This document shows positions 8,861 through 18,039 of a stretch of 64,000 bases of DNA, piece by piece. Under the pieces are notes generated by a model. The model was not told the origin of the DNA. It saw only the letters and a list, made by a program, of their open reading frames with translations, and made no database searches. This DNA comes from Phycisphaerales bacterium UBA7800 (GTDB taxonomy: Bacteria > Planctomycetota > Phycisphaerae > Phycisphaerales > Phycisphaeraceae): NCBI GenBank assembly GCA_002480565.1, contig DLCK01000029.1, positions 1 to 64,000 on the forward strand, read 5' to 3'. The stretch's first letter is position 1; each line of letters opens with the position of its first letter. The position numbers were made by a program, and so were the translations under genes.

Positions 8861-9903
8861 TGGCCCGACTCCTCACCTGCGAAATGAACACCAGCTGACT
8901 CGCGGAGATGATCAAGTGTGCGCATGTTTGCCAACGTGTCTGCTTCGGTAATGGTTGGAGGCTTGCCATCCATGGCTACCGCTGCAAAGTCGTCAGCTTC
9001 CAAAGCGTAAAGCGGGCGTTTGGCATCAATGACAATTTCCTGACACATTGGCCCCGCAGCTTGCGTGCCACGCGCTTGATCCATCCGCGGTGGTGTGCCA
9101 CGGTTGAGTGTATAGGTCGCATTCTCGACGGGCGGTTTCCATGGAATTGGAATGGTGATGTAACCTTCATCACCACAGATATACGCAGCGTTGTCAGCAT
9201 GGAGTGTCATCCCACAAGTGAAGCTTGCCAAGACATCATCAGGAAAGTGCATGGATCCGGTGGTGAGAATATCCACGCCATCGGCATTGCGTTTTGAGGT
9301 TGCATGCACGGCAACGGGTTCGGCCTGCGTGTAGTGTCGCGAAAAGTTAACACAGTAACAGCCGATATCCATGAGCGCCCCGCCTGCACAATCACGGCTA
9401 AAACGGATGTTTCCTTGAGGATTATTGACCTTAAAACAGAAGCTGGTGCGGACGGCTTGAACTTTGCCAATCGCCCCCTCGGCGATGTGCCTGGCAATGG
9501 CGTGATGCAGGGGATGGCTGCGATACATGAAGGCTTCGACAAGCACCTTGCCGGACACCTTGGCTTGCTGGAACATGGCAGCAGCTTGGGATGCATTGTT
9601 GGCGATGGGTTTTTCACAGAGGACATGCTTGCCTGCCTGTAGCGCTTTGATTGTCCAATCCATGTGCATGTGATTGGGCAGGGCCAGATAAATCGCATCG
9701 ACATCTTTGCAATCAAGCAGTCGGTCGTAGCCTTCAAATGCCGAGGCTTGTTGATTATGTTTTTCGATAAAGCCTCTTGCGGACTGCTGAGTGCGGGAGG
9801 CGGCAGCGGTAAATGTGCCACGCAGTGATCCGGTCAAACCCTGGGCAAATTGGTTGGCGATATTCCCCGTCCCCATGATGCCCCATCGTAAACGTTCCGT
9901 CAT
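8857..9903 (-). CDS. Gfo/Idh/MocA family NAD(P)-dependent oxidoreductase
   Basis: 348 residues. The Rossmann motif is GIMGTGNIANQFAQGL at residues 8-23, the family signature HVLCEKPIANN lies near residue 93, and the C-terminal half is the alpha/beta substrate domain. Enzymes of this family oxidise or reduce sugars, inositols and related polyols. AAGGAG lies well placed ahead of the ATG at 9903. The gene is translationally coupled to rpiB (4-bp overlap), so it probably acts on a sugar or sugar phosphate feeding the pentose pathway. The substrate is not visible from sequence. Confidence 0.9.
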   Translation of the reverse strand: MTERLRWGIMGTGNIANQFAQGLTGSLRGTFTAAASRTQQSARGFIEKHNQQASAFEGYDRLLDCKDVDAIYLALPNHMHMDWTIKALQAGKHVLCEKPIANNASQAAAMFQQAKVSGKVLVEAFMYRSHPLHHAIARHIAEGAIGKVQAVRTSFCFKVNNPQGNIRFSRDCAGGALMDIGCYCVNFSRHYTQAEPVAVHATSKRNADGVDILTTGSMHFPDDVLASFTCGMTLHADNAAYICGDEGYITIPIPWKPPVENATYTLNRGTPPRMDQARGTQAAGPMCQEIVIDAKRPLYALEADDFAAVAMDGKPPTITEADTLANMRTLDHLRESAGVHFAGEESGQ

Positions 9904-10161
9904 GACGTGCGCTCCTTGCTGTCCATGTGTGATTGTGCATCTTAACAGTCCGGTGCAGTGATCACGAATACCTTACCTTACATACTGGTCCGTCAGATTC
10001 ACGAAGTACAACCGACTGTTTGTGATCGTAAGGTATCCATGCCCGATAATTCGACAACCCTTTCAATCATTTTTTCCGTCATAACCGTCAAATGACCTTC
10101 ATCGATGGCTTGATGTGGTCGATATCTGAACCATTACAAGTTTTATCTACATGAGAGCATC

Positions 10162-10731
10162 ATGGTTAACAGTCAAAGTCTGATCAAAATCGCATCGTTT
10201 TTCGCCATTGCCGTAGTGATTTACGCTCTTCGCCCGATGCCTGAGTATGCTTTGCATGCACGCACGGCTGCGGGGATGTACGAAGCGTCCGATATCAATG
10301 AGCAAGAAGCTCTTGAGGGATTACAGCGTCTGACTGCGAGTGTCGAAGCAGAAATGATCGGTGCCCAGGCAATGCTGGACTTACCCTATGTCCCTGATGA
10401 AGCGATCGAGCAGTTAAACCATCACTTGATGGAACTCAACAAACTTTCACAGAGCATGCACAGCCAACTCATCGCACGATTTGGTGAAGAACGTCTGGAA
10501 GATATGGTCAACCTACCCAATTGGGCAACGGAGACTGTTGCGTTGACGCAGGTACTTAATCAGACCTCACAAAAGCCGCTGACAACACTTTCCAAATCAA
10601 AACATCGCCAACTGCAAGGCAACCTGCAATGGGTCGAACGTGCCCTTAGCGACCTTCAGGAAATGATTCTTCGCGCCATGCCAACGACTACAACAGAACC
10701 TGTGGCCCAAGCCAGTCAGTTGATCAACTGA
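10162..10731 (+). CDS. Uncharacterised membrane-anchored protein
   Basis: 189 residues that match no family I recognise. Residues 7-23 form one hydrophobic helix (IASFFAIAVVIYALRPM), an uncleaved anchor or signal peptide; the remainder is helical and rich in Gln, Glu and Leu, consistent with a periplasmic helical bundle. The ATG is preceded by ATGAGAGCATC with only a weak ribosome site. It stands alone between a divergent operon on the left and a small lipoprotein gene on the right. No function is proposed. Confidence 0.65.
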   Translation: MVNSQSLIKIASFFAIAVVIYALRPMPEYALHARTAAGMYEASDINEQEALEGLQRLTASVEAEMIGAQAMLDLPYVPDEAIEQLNHHLMELNKLSQSMHSQLIARFGEERLEDMVNLPNWATETVALTQVLNQTSQKPLTTLSKSKHRQLQGNLQWVERALSDLQEMILRAMPTTTTEPVAQASQLIN

Positions 10732-10798
10732 TACAACCGACATAATCAATCAGGCGGTCTATGCCAAAAGTAAATTTTCTGCTGTTTGATCACGCACG

Positions 10799-10813
10799 CC
10801 CATGAATCATGGG
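10799..10813. other. Short palindrome in the leader of the lipoprotein gene
   Basis: CCCATGAATCATGGG is a 7-bp inverted repeat around one base, 17 bp upstream of the start at 10830. An octamer TTGATCAC occurs on each side of it. It could be an operator or an RNA hairpin; nothing else supports either. Confidence 0.3.
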
Positions 10814-10829
10814 ATAAAGCTTGATCACT

Positions 10830-11156
10830 ATGAAACAGAAACTCATCCTTACCGTCTTTGGGGTCCTGGGTCTTGTCTTCGTCACCGGATGTACATGTAC
10901 TCAGAAAACGAATCTGCGTTGCTTGCCATGCGAGAACGTCCAACCTGTACAATCAGTCCACACGATGCCTTGCACACCGACACCGGCACCTGTACAACCA
11001 GCCTCCACGTGCTTGCCATGTGAGAAAAAACAGGTCACTCAGTATCAATATGTTGCACCGACACCTGCCCCGGCACCGGCTCCCGTGGCACTCAAAGACT
11101 GCCTTGATTGTGTCGACGGCCAGCCTGACTACAGCCGGTATCAATGGAATAAATAA
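10830..11156 (+). CDS. Small Cys- and Pro-rich lipoprotein
   Basis: 108 residues. The N-terminus MKQKLILTVFGVLGLVFVTG followed by Cys is a lipoprotein signal with lipobox FVTGC, so the protein is probably anchored in a membrane. The mature part carries repeated LPCE and TPAP motifs and at least eight Cys, among them the pair CLDC near the end, which could bind metal or form disulfides. The ATG is chosen over an upstream in-frame TTG because the signal peptide then has normal length. A strong terminator follows at 11238. No family recognised. Confidence 0.65.
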   Translation: MKQKLILTVFGVLGLVFVTGCTCTQKTNLRCLPCENVQPVQSVHTMPCTPTPAPVQPASTCLPCEKKQVTQYQYVAPTPAPAPAPVALKDCLDCVDGQPDYSRYQWNK

Positions 11157-11237
11157 ACTCGGACTGCTTAACCCCCACGTTTATGAGCCAGGGGAAACAG
11201 TGCTCTTAAACGTATGAACAGTCCAGCGATCAGAGAA

Positions 11238-11266
11238 GCGTGATGTGCAATGCATCACGCTTTTTT
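11238..11266 (+). terminator. Rho-independent terminator
   Basis: GCGTGATG and CATCACGC form an 8-bp stem with a short loop, followed by six T. It ends the lipoprotein transcript. Confidence 0.8.
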
Positions 11267-11500
11267 ATGCGCATTATAAAACGTAAATCCGTTAAACATG
11301 ACCTGCACAATTGTGTCATCCCCTTGACCACCCCCTGTTTTGCTTTGTAACGCCTGCAACGATCAATCACATTTAGTCCTGAAAATAAAGTCCAAAAATG
11401 ACATTTGAATTCAAGTTAATTGGTCACAGCCTTTTTTCGGTGTCCCTTAAGACTGCACAAGCAAATGTTACAAACACGAAATGCACAAGGGATCCAACTC

Positions 11501-12217
11501 ATGAAATCATCCAAACTCATTTTCACACTCATCGCCATATTGTCACTTTCACTGATGAGTCAAACCGTCAAGGCCGCACTCGTCCTGGACTTCGACACTG
11601 ACAGCTATGGCAACGCCATCCAAGCCGGCCAGTTCATCGATGACGAATATGCCAATTGGGGCATCAACATCACAGCCTACAACCAGTACGGCCCGGACTT
11701 TGCCATTACCTTTGACTCAGCCAATCCCACTGGCAACGACCCGGACCTTAAAACTCCCGGTTACAACAACTCGGTTGATCTGAACAACGTCCTGATCCTG
11801 CCAACCTACATCACCGACAATAATAGCGATGGCTATGTCGATGACCCCAATGACCAGGCTGGCAACAATCCTGGCAATATCACTTTCACTTTTGATCAAG
11901 CCCAAATCGGCAGCGTCGATATCGGATTTCTGGATATCGAAGAAAGTGGCACCGGCATGAGCTTATTCCTGAATAACGTAGCAGTCGGTTCAGTTGGGAT
12001 CGGTACTCTTGGAGACAACGGTTATGGCGAAATCTCCACCTCGAGCTTTTACAGTGATCTGACCTTCGACAAGGTCGTCGTGAATCTCTCAGGTTCAGGT
12101 GCCATCGGCACTGTCACCTTCGATACCACCACCGTTCCTGAACCGGCATCCATGAGCCTGCTTGCCATCGGTGCCCTGATGATTGGCATGCGACCCAAGC
12201 GTCGCAACGCTCACTGA
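11501..12217 (+). CDS. PEP-CTERM sorting-signal protein
   Basis: 238 residues. Residues 1-24 are a signal peptide (MKSSKLIFTLIAILSLSLMS, cleaved after VKA). The mature part is a beta-rich, Asp/Asn/Gly-rich domain with the look of a carbohydrate- or calcium-binding sandwich (DFDTDSYGNAI, DNNSDGYVDD). The C-terminus is a PEP-CTERM signal: VPEPASMSLLAIGALMIGM followed by a basic tail RPKRR. Such proteins are recognised by an exosortase and exported to the surface or exopolysaccharide. The ATG at 11501 with AAGG upstream is preferred to a start 81 bp earlier, which would spoil the signal peptide. The ligand is unknown. Confidence 0.85.
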   Translation: MKSSKLIFTLIAILSLSLMSQTVKAALVLDFDTDSYGNAIQAGQFIDDEYANWGINITAYNQYGPDFAITFDSANPTGNDPDLKTPGYNNSVDLNNVLILPTYITDNNSDGYVDDPNDQAGNNPGNITFTFDQAQIGSVDIGFLDIEESGTGMSLFLNNVAVGSVGIGTLGDNGYGEISTSSFYSDLTFDKVVVNLSGSGAIGTVTFDTTTVPEPASMSLLAIGALMIGMRPKRRNAH

Positions 12218-12271
12218 AATCAATCCAAGTAAAACGCGGGTGTGATTGAGATATCGCACCTGGCCATCAAA

Positions 12272-12312
12272 GCAAAGCGGGATGTGTCTGTTAAAGGACA
12301 CATCCCGTTTGC
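12272..12312. terminator. Bidirectional terminator between convergent genes
   Basis: An 11-bp perfect stem (CGGGATGTGTC with its complement) around an eight-base loop, extended by GCAAA/TTTGC arms so that both strands end in an A- or T-rich tract. It sits between the PEP-CTERM gene (+) and the STAS gene (-). Confidence 0.75.
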
Positions 12313-12342
12313 GTTTGGACCCCCTGCGGTTTGTTGATAGTG

Positions 12343-12681
12343 TCAGGCAATGGCTGCCAAAGCTGCGTCTTCACTGTCAACCAGTACCATCAATTGTTCA
12401 AGTCGTGCGTGATTCAAAGCCAACTTCACATTCGCAGTTAAACCAAAAAGAATGAGCTTATGATCCGTCCGCCTCAAAGCCTTGGCGGACTCCACGAAAA
12501 TGCGCATGCCCAGTGAACTCATAAAGTCCACTTCGCTCATATCGACAAGCGTATGCTGCCGGGCGGAGGTAACAACACCTTGAAATTTGACATCAATCTG
12601 CTCAACGCCCCCAATGTCCAGTGAGCCAATGAGTTTGACCTCTGTCAGCTCGTCATCGCGTTGAATAACCTGCATCTGCAT
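12343..12681 (-). CDS. STAS-domain protein, anti-sigma factor antagonist type
   Basis: 112 residues, a single STAS domain. The motif VDMSEVDFMSSLGMRIFVES carries the Ser that anti-sigma kinases phosphorylate in SpoIIAA/RsbV-type proteins, so a partner-switching role is likely. GGAG eight bases ahead of the ATG supports the start. No kinase of the RsbW type or sigma factor lies beside it; the kinase-fold gene upstream on the same strand (12859..13737) is of a different fold and is separated by 177 bp. The partner is therefore unknown. Confidence 0.88.
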   Translation of the reverse strand: MQMQVIQRDDELTEVKLIGSLDIGGVEQIDVKFQGVVTSARQHTLVDMSEVDFMSSLGMRIFVESAKALRRTDHKLILFGLTANVKLALNHARLEQLMVLVDSEDAALAAIA

Positions 12682-12858
12682 CTACAAAACTCCATCTTGA
12701 TTCATGAGAATGACACGTTGCAGATGAGAATCGTATCAGCAAAATGTTAGCAAACGGTTAGCGGTATTGATGTTTAAAAATAAGAACGCGACCGACGAAT
12801 AATAGTAAAGCAATACCAATTCATTCGATGCGTCGATTTCAAAGCAAGTTGTGAATGT

Positions 12859-13737
12859 TTAACCAGAGTGTTTATCAGCGTTACCCGACTGACTCATCTG
12901 CCGTTGTACTGCGTCTTCAGGTGCATGTTCGGTTACAGACTTGCCCTTACCCTTGCGGATACCAATGAGTACCAGAAGGCGACGACGGGTTTCACGGAAC
13001 GGGGTTGCTAAACAACGCCAACCGCGAATCCAGATTGGACGATGTTTATTGATATCCCGCTGATCCTCAGGCAATTGATCCGGGCGATAGCGAATCCAAT
13101 GCTTCATCAAATGGTACATGTCCGACTGCTGCAAGACCCACAGTAAGACCTTGGTTCCAAACCAATTTCCCGGCCACCATTTGGGGAGCATGAAACTGAT
13201 TTGATAGTCAATTAGGTGTGGCAAACCATCATCACCGACAATGACATTCTCGGCCTTGTTCATATCCACATACGCGATCTTGCGAGAGTGCAATTTTTCC
13301 AACACCTCTTTGAGAGTGGGGAAAAATTCATCGGTCACGCGATCATTGGGCGTCAGTGGATGGCCTTCAATAAACGCATGTGCAGCAACATGGCTAACGC
13401 GCTTACCTTCAATTTCAATCACATCAAAAGTCCGTGCAATCGTCGGTTCATCGGCCATGACCTTCATGATGGTGTGTTCACCACTGGCTAAAATCCAACC
13501 CAACCATGTCATAGGCAAACCCAGAATCGATTGCTGACGGTTGAATTTGGCAATGATCTTATTGCTCGGATCATCGACATGGGCATATAGACCGGTGGCC
13601 GCCCATGAATCGTGTTTGAATATGGTCACCTGTACGTATCGCTGCCCATCAGCCGAAATTTCGGTGGGTGGTTCGTTGTTCCCCAACGCTCGAAAAAGTG
13701 CGGGACGTGGTTTACCTTTTGTAGTGGTGTCGGACAT
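12859..13737 (-). CDS. Protein-kinase-fold protein (RIO/lipopolysaccharide-kinase-like)
   Basis: 292 residues. The catalytic loop KIAYVDMNKAENVIVGDDG (residues about 153-171) keeps the Asp and Asn of the kinase fold, and the metal-binding DFG is replaced by LIDYQ. An Ala-Lys pair in NKIIAKFN (near residue 65) may be the ATP-binding Lys. The C-terminal 70 residues are basic. Relatives include small bacterial kinases acting on lipopolysaccharide or protein. No ribosome site is seen, but a TATAAT on the minus strand (13745..13750) ends seven bases before the ATG, which suggests a leaderless mRNA. The substrate is unknown. Confidence 0.7.
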   Translation of the reverse strand: MSDTTTKGKPRPALFRALGNNEPPTEISADGQRYVQVTIFKHDSWAATGLYAHVDDPSNKIIAKFNRQQSILGLPMTWLGWILASGEHTIMKVMADEPTIARTFDVIEIEGKRVSHVAAHAFIEGHPLTPNDRVTDEFFPTLKEVLEKLHSRKIAYVDMNKAENVIVGDDGLPHLIDYQISFMLPKWWPGNWFGTKVLLWVLQQSDMYHLMKHWIRYRPDQLPEDQRDINKHRPIWIRGWRCLATPFRETRRRLLVLIGIRKGKGKSVTEHAPEDAVQRQMSQSGNADKHSG

Positions 13738-13744
13738 GGTGGGG

Positions 13745-13750
13745 ATTATA
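13745..13750 (-). promoter_or_regulatory. -10 box close to a start codon (possible leaderless mRNA)
   Basis: TATAAT on the minus strand with the ATG of the kinase-fold gene seven bases downstream. No consensus -35 is seen at the matching distance. The upstream flank is the edge of the inverted-repeat element 13773..13870. Confidence 0.4.
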
Positions 13751-13772
13751 GGTTAAAACAATAAAAAATATG

Positions 13773-13870
13773 AACCGCCAAGACGCCAAGCTCGCCAAGT
13801 CCGGAAGAGATTTAAATCAGAATGATTTTTTTCTCTTTCTTAACTTGGCGTTCTTGGTGTCTTGGCGGTT
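13773..13870. repeat. Inverted-repeat intergenic element, CGCCAAG type
   Basis: Two 28-bp arms, 13773..13800 and 13843..13870, are complementary at 25 of 28 positions; each begins AACCGCCAAGAC and repeats the core CGCCAAG or ACCAAG about every ten bases. The 42-bp middle is AT-rich and has no gene. This is a small palindromic, MITE-like element between the sulfite reductase and kinase-fold genes. Confidence 0.8.
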
Positions 13871-13890
13871 TAAAAATGTCTTGCAAAATA

Positions 13891-15741
13891 TCAGTGCAAC
13901 ACGTCTGCTGCTTCCTGTGGAGCGTACGGCGCGGCACGTGTTTTTTCCATCAGGGGTGCGGTGAGTTCGTTGGCTTTGAGCATGTCAATGATTGCCTTCA
14001 TGCCAATGCGTTGATGGAACGCGCCCATGCCTTCGGATTCATCTTTGCGGTTGGCTTTGTGATGATCAATCAACAATCCCAAGACCTGCGGTAACACATC
14101 GTCGGTGACCGTTGCCAGATACCAGCGGTCACCATCGCTGATGTACTGCCCTTGGGTGGAACCGTCTTCACTGCCACCGAGCTTGATGGAATAGCGACCG
14201 GGGCCTTGACCGAGGAGTCCGATGGACTTTGTGGCTGGGCGGAAGCATTGTCGTTCACAACCGGTGATGCCGATGGATTCACAGGTATCACCGTAACCGA
14301 GTTCTTCCATCTGGTCGATGAGTGTTGGCTCATAGCGTTCGGAGTCCGCAGTTGCCAAACGACAAGTCGGAAGCCCGACGCAGGCGCCCGAGAGCACACG
14401 CAGTTGCGAGAGTGCTTTGCCGTTACGCTTGCCTTGGCCGTAGGATTCGACCTTACCCACGAAGTCTGCCTTGGCATCCTCGGGGATGTTGACAAAGAGC
14501 AGGTCCTGGTTGGGCGTGATCATTGCTTCGACACCGGGGAAGGCAGCGAGCGTTTCGGGCACCATGGATTTAAGGTTGCCATTTTCACCATCAATCAAGC
14601 GGCCATTTTCGATGTATGCACCGTAGGCCCAGAGTCCGTTGGAGGGTTGTTTTTCCCACCCGTGATGCAGACAACGCTTGCCGGGATAGAAGTCCGCGAT
14701 GGGGTCCGCCAGATCGACGCCCATGGATTTGACTTCGTTTTGCCACCATTCGATGCCTTGTGCTTGCACGACATATTTAAGCCGCGCCCAGTGACGGTTG
14801 GCACGATCGCCCCACTCTTGTTGTAGTGTTACGATGGCGTCTGCTGCCTTGGTGACTTGCTCTTTGGAGACCACGCCAAGGGCTTGTCCCAATGCTGCCA
14901 TGGTGGGCTTGCCGAGTTTTTCACCTTGACCGCCCCCAATGTAGAACTGGAAGTTTTCGACCTTGCCGTTTTCGATGATGGGTGCGATGCCCACATCGTT
15001 GGTTCGCATTTCGACACAGTTGTCGTTGTACCAGTTACCTTCAGCATCCTGATGCACTGCACCGACGCCGATTTTGAACTTTCGGTTAAGCAGACGCGGG
15101 CCGTAGTTGAAGTGCTTGTCTGGCGTTTGAAGCAGACTGGTGTCGACTTCAAAAATGGTAATGTGCGCTTCAGCTGGGAGTCGGAAGTAGGTTCCAAGAT
15201 GATGTGCCATGGCATTGGCATCGAACACCGTGGAGAATTTGGACAACGGGCAGCCCATGACGTTACGTGCGTTGTCACCACAACCGTTAAGTGTGAAGTA
15301 GCCACTGTGTGCCACTTCGCGGACAAGGTTGAAGATGTCTTTTTTCTTGACCCAGTGGAACTGAATGTTCTGACGGGTGGTCAGACGAAGTGAAGGCACA
15401 CCCTCAGGATTGGTGGTGTATTTGTTAGCCACTTCGTCGACGACTTGCCACTGCTGGAGTGTAAACCCACCACCGCCTGGCACGGAGATGCGGATCATGT
15501 ACATCCAGTCTTTTTGCTTACCAGTGGTCGCACGGTTGTATTCAAGATAGATACCGTGGGACTTGGCGACCTGCTCGGTGGCTTCGACGACATCCTGTAT
15601 GGAGAGGTCTGCAAAGTCTGCTGCAAGGTTGCCCACAGCACCATTGGATTCAAATTTGAATTGTTCGACACCGCTCATCTGATCAACAGGTGTGCGAAGT
15701 AACGGTTGAGGTTTGGTAACTTTTGCCATGAGGAAGCTCAT
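13891..15741 (-). CDS. Siroheme sulfite/nitrite reductase, ferredoxin type
   Basis: 616 residues in the two-repeat layout of assimilatory sulfite and nitrite reductases. N-terminal repeat: VPSLRLTTRQNIQFHWVKKK and the NGCGDNARNVMGCP segment. The Fe4S4/siroheme ligands are visible as ACVGLPTCRLA (C-X5-C) and GITGCERQCFRP (C-X3-C); the second normally reads GCPNGC, so the residues between the Cys are unusual. The enzyme performs the six-electron reduction of sulfite to sulfide or nitrite to ammonium. Sequence does not settle which, and no nitrate or sulfate assimilation genes are adjacent. An ATG at 15729 (MAKVTK) is an equally good start. Confidence 0.88.
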   Translation of the reverse strand: MSFLMAKVTKPQPLLRTPVDQMSGVEQFKFESNGAVGNLAADFADLSIQDVVEATEQVAKSHGIYLEYNRATTGKQKDWMYMIRISVPGGGGFTLQQWQVVDEVANKYTTNPEGVPSLRLTTRQNIQFHWVKKKDIFNLVREVAHSGYFTLNGCGDNARNVMGCPLSKFSTVFDANAMAHHLGTYFRLPAEAHITIFEVDTSLLQTPDKHFNYGPRLLNRKFKIGVGAVHQDAEGNWYNDNCVEMRTNDVGIAPIIENGKVENFQFYIGGGQGEKLGKPTMAALGQALGVVSKEQVTKAADAIVTLQQEWGDRANRHWARLKYVVQAQGIEWWQNEVKSMGVDLADPIADFYPGKRCLHHGWEKQPSNGLWAYGAYIENGRLIDGENGNLKSMVPETLAAFPGVEAMITPNQDLLFVNIPEDAKADFVGKVESYGQGKRNGKALSQLRVLSGACVGLPTCRLATADSERYEPTLIDQMEELGYGDTCESIGITGCERQCFRPATKSIGLLGQGPGRYSIKLGGSEDGSTQGQYISDGDRWYLATVTDDVLPQVLGLLIDHHKANRKDESEGMGAFHQRIGMKAIIDMLKANELTAPLMEKTRAAPYAPQEAADVLH

Positions 15742-15899
15742 TTCACGTAAACAGCGAGGTTAAACTGAAGTCATGTCGAATTAAACATATTAGAGATAAA
15801 TTCGATTCGTTGCTAGTGGTGCAAAAAAGAGCGTTTTTGGTTTTTCGTCAATAGAGCGCAATGCCAGGAAAGTTGTCTTGTGTATTCAAACAAAGTGGG

Positions 15900-16670
15900 T
15901 CAAGCTTTCACACCGCGATAAACCAGCGCGATGCCACAGGTGAGAACCTTTTGCGAGAAGTCCGTAAAGCCGCATCCGTCGAACATCTCGCGCATCTGTT
16001 CCCTGCCTATAAAGGTGTTGACGCTTTGAGGTAGATACTTGTAGGCACCGCTCTTGTCACGAGCGATCCACGTGGCGGTCCGGGGCATGATGTGTCGGAA
16101 GTAAAAATTGTACCCAGCAAGCAGCAGCTTGTTCTTGGGCAATGAAAATTCCAACACGATCAATCGGCCACCGGGTTTAAGCACGCGGTAAAACTCGGCC
16201 ATGGCTACTTCCGGGCGAGCGACATTACGGATACCAAAGGCAATACTCACCACATCCACACTGCTATCGGCAATGGGGAGTTTCATTGCATCACCCTGAT
16301 AATAAGTCGGCACGACACCTTTGCATTGGATGCGTTTGTGATTGGCAACCGCGAGCATGTTGTAGGTGAAGTCCACCCCGGTCACCGAATGGACTCCCGC
16401 ATCGGCAAAGGCCATCGACAGATCACCTGTCCCGCAAGCCACATCCAGAACATCGCTTTGCGAGGAGACGTTGGCCAACTTCACCGCAGCACGTCGCCAT
16501 GATTGATCACGCCACATGGAATGGACACGGTTATTGATGTCATAACTGTCTGCGATGGCGTTGAACATCGCTTCGACACGTTTGGCTTTATCCTCAACCA
16601 GATGTGGGTTGGACAGATTATCCTGCGACCAGGCCGGTGCAGATGATGTTTTGGGATTCGGTTGCGTCAT
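15900..16670 (-). CDS. ubiE: Demethylmenaquinone/ubiquinone C-methyltransferase
   Basis: 256 residues. The SAM-binding motif is DVLDVACGTGDLSMAFADAG, with the family signatures YDINNRVHSMWRDQSWRR near residue 43 and IAFGIRNVARPEVAMAEFYR. The enzyme makes the last methyl transfer in menaquinone (MenG) or ubiquinone synthesis. An N-terminal extension of about 25 residues is longer than usual. It starts 8 bp after the stop of the M48 protease gene upstream and is probably co-transcribed with it. Confidence 0.93.
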   Translation of the reverse strand: MTQPNPKTSSAPAWSQDNLSNPHLVEDKAKRVEAMFNAIADSYDINNRVHSMWRDQSWRRAAVKLANVSSQSDVLDVACGTGDLSMAFADAGVHSVTGVDFTYNMLAVANHKRIQCKGVVPTYYQGDAMKLPIADSSVDVVSIAFGIRNVARPEVAMAEFYRVLKPGGRLIVLEFSLPKNKLLLAGYNFYFRHIMPRTATWIARDKSGAYKYLPQSVNTFIGREQMREMFDGCGFTDFSQKVLTCGIALVYRGVKA

Positions 16671-16678
16671 GAGGTAGC

Positions 16679-17653
16679 TTAGTTATCCGAAGTATGAGCG
16701 AGTTGCGTACGACAGAACGAACAGTAGTCCGTCGGATCCAATGCAGCCACAGCTGTACCCGAGGGTTGCTGCATATTGGCACTCTGGGCATTGTGTTTGG
16801 CAGGCGGCAGTGATGCAAGTGGGGAGAGCATACGCTGCTGATAGGATTGAACATTGAACTTGAACATATCGTTGTTTGCACTACGTGCAGCGGGGAACTT
16901 ACTGGAGATCAATTCATTGAGTCGGTCGATACGCGTTTGTGGCTGGGGATGTGTGGACAAAATTTCTGGTTGAGACTGCCCGCCGGACGCCTGCTTGAGG
17001 ACTTGCATGACCTGTACCTGACCGATGGGATTGTAGCCAAGACGGGTCATGTATCGGACACCCAATTCGTCAGCCTGTGATTCCTGATCACGGCCGAACT
17101 TGAGCATGTAGACTGTCCCGCCGACGGTGGTGCCAACCCCCAGTACCTTCAGAGTGTCATTGTCAGTCTGCTCGCCAGCGACTGCCAGCCCGATACCGAT
17201 ACCTTGGATGATCATCGCTCTTGTCATTTGCTGGCCGATGTGTTGGGCGGTGACATGGCCGATTTCGTGACCGATCACACCCGCCAGTTGTGCTTCGTTG
17301 GTGAGTTTGTCAGCCAGCCCGCGTGAGAGAAAGACCTTACCACCGGGTAACGCAAATGCATTGATGACTGAGGAATCTACAATGGTGAATTCCCAAGGCA
17401 GATCGGGGCGTTCGCAGACATTGGCCAATTGCCCCCCCATTTCGGTGACATAACTACGGACGGCCTGAGATGGAACCGCACCACCGTAACTTTCCGTGAA
17501 CTGCGGAGCTGCCTGCACCCCAAGTGCGATTTCCTGACTATCGCTGATCATATTAAGTTGTCTTTGGCCTGTAGCAGGATTGGTTGAACAGCCAGGTAGA
17601 GCCACCATCAATGCCAAAAGCATCATCAGCAGCATGTTTCGAGTCGTCTTCAT
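16679..17653 (-). CDS. M48-family metalloprotease lipoprotein
   Basis: 324 residues. The N-terminal signal MLLMMLLALMVALPGCS is a lipobox, so the protein is membrane-anchored on the outer side of the cytoplasmic membrane. The zinc site is GVIGHEIGHVTAQHI (HEXXH) with the third ligand in ESQADELGVRYM. It resembles the LoiP/BepA/YcaL group, which degrades misfolded envelope proteins. The C-terminal 80 residues are Pro/Ala/Gln-rich and have no visible domain. The gene heads a pair with ubiE. Confidence 0.9.
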   Translation of the reverse strand: MKTTRNMLLMMLLALMVALPGCSTNPATGQRQLNMISDSQEIALGVQAAPQFTESYGGAVPSQAVRSYVTEMGGQLANVCERPDLPWEFTIVDSSVINAFALPGGKVFLSRGLADKLTNEAQLAGVIGHEIGHVTAQHIGQQMTRAMIIQGIGIGLAVAGEQTDNDTLKVLGVGTTVGGTVYMLKFGRDQESQADELGVRYMTRLGYNPIGQVQVMQVLKQASGGQSQPEILSTHPQPQTRIDRLNELISSKFPAARSANNDMFKFNVQSYQQRMLSPLASLPPAKHNAQSANMQQPSGTAVAALDPTDYCSFCRTQLAHTSDN

Positions 17654-18039
17654 CGTATTTCTCCGTCCATGAGGTCCCCAAAGAAGTGGGTAGTGCGTTC
17701 ATTGGTGCTGAATAATCAGCGTCTACAGTCTACCAATATCATACCACCTCGCCCATCACGTCCGAATAACATCTTCACGTCCGCTTTGCGTCGAAAGTGG
17801 GCATGATTATTGGACGCAGTCGGTTACCTGTGAACAATTGCATGTTATCAGACGTTGTGATTCGACAGGACGGCTCAAACAGTGCGTCAGAGGGAACTAT
17901 TAGTGGACGTAAAGCAGATCGAGTTGAACAGGTCTTGGGGATATCTTCTGGATAACGAACGAGTTGGTTTTGATTATGGGGTTTGTTTGTAGCAATCGTA
18001 TGAACTGGTGAAGAATTTTAGAAACACATCCGATGAAAT

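Noticed and set aside
9968..10036. Inverted pair ACCTTAC / GTAAGGT as a regulatory palindrome
   Set aside because: The arms are only about nine bases, 50 bp apart, in AT-rich sequence, and are not repeated elsewhere.
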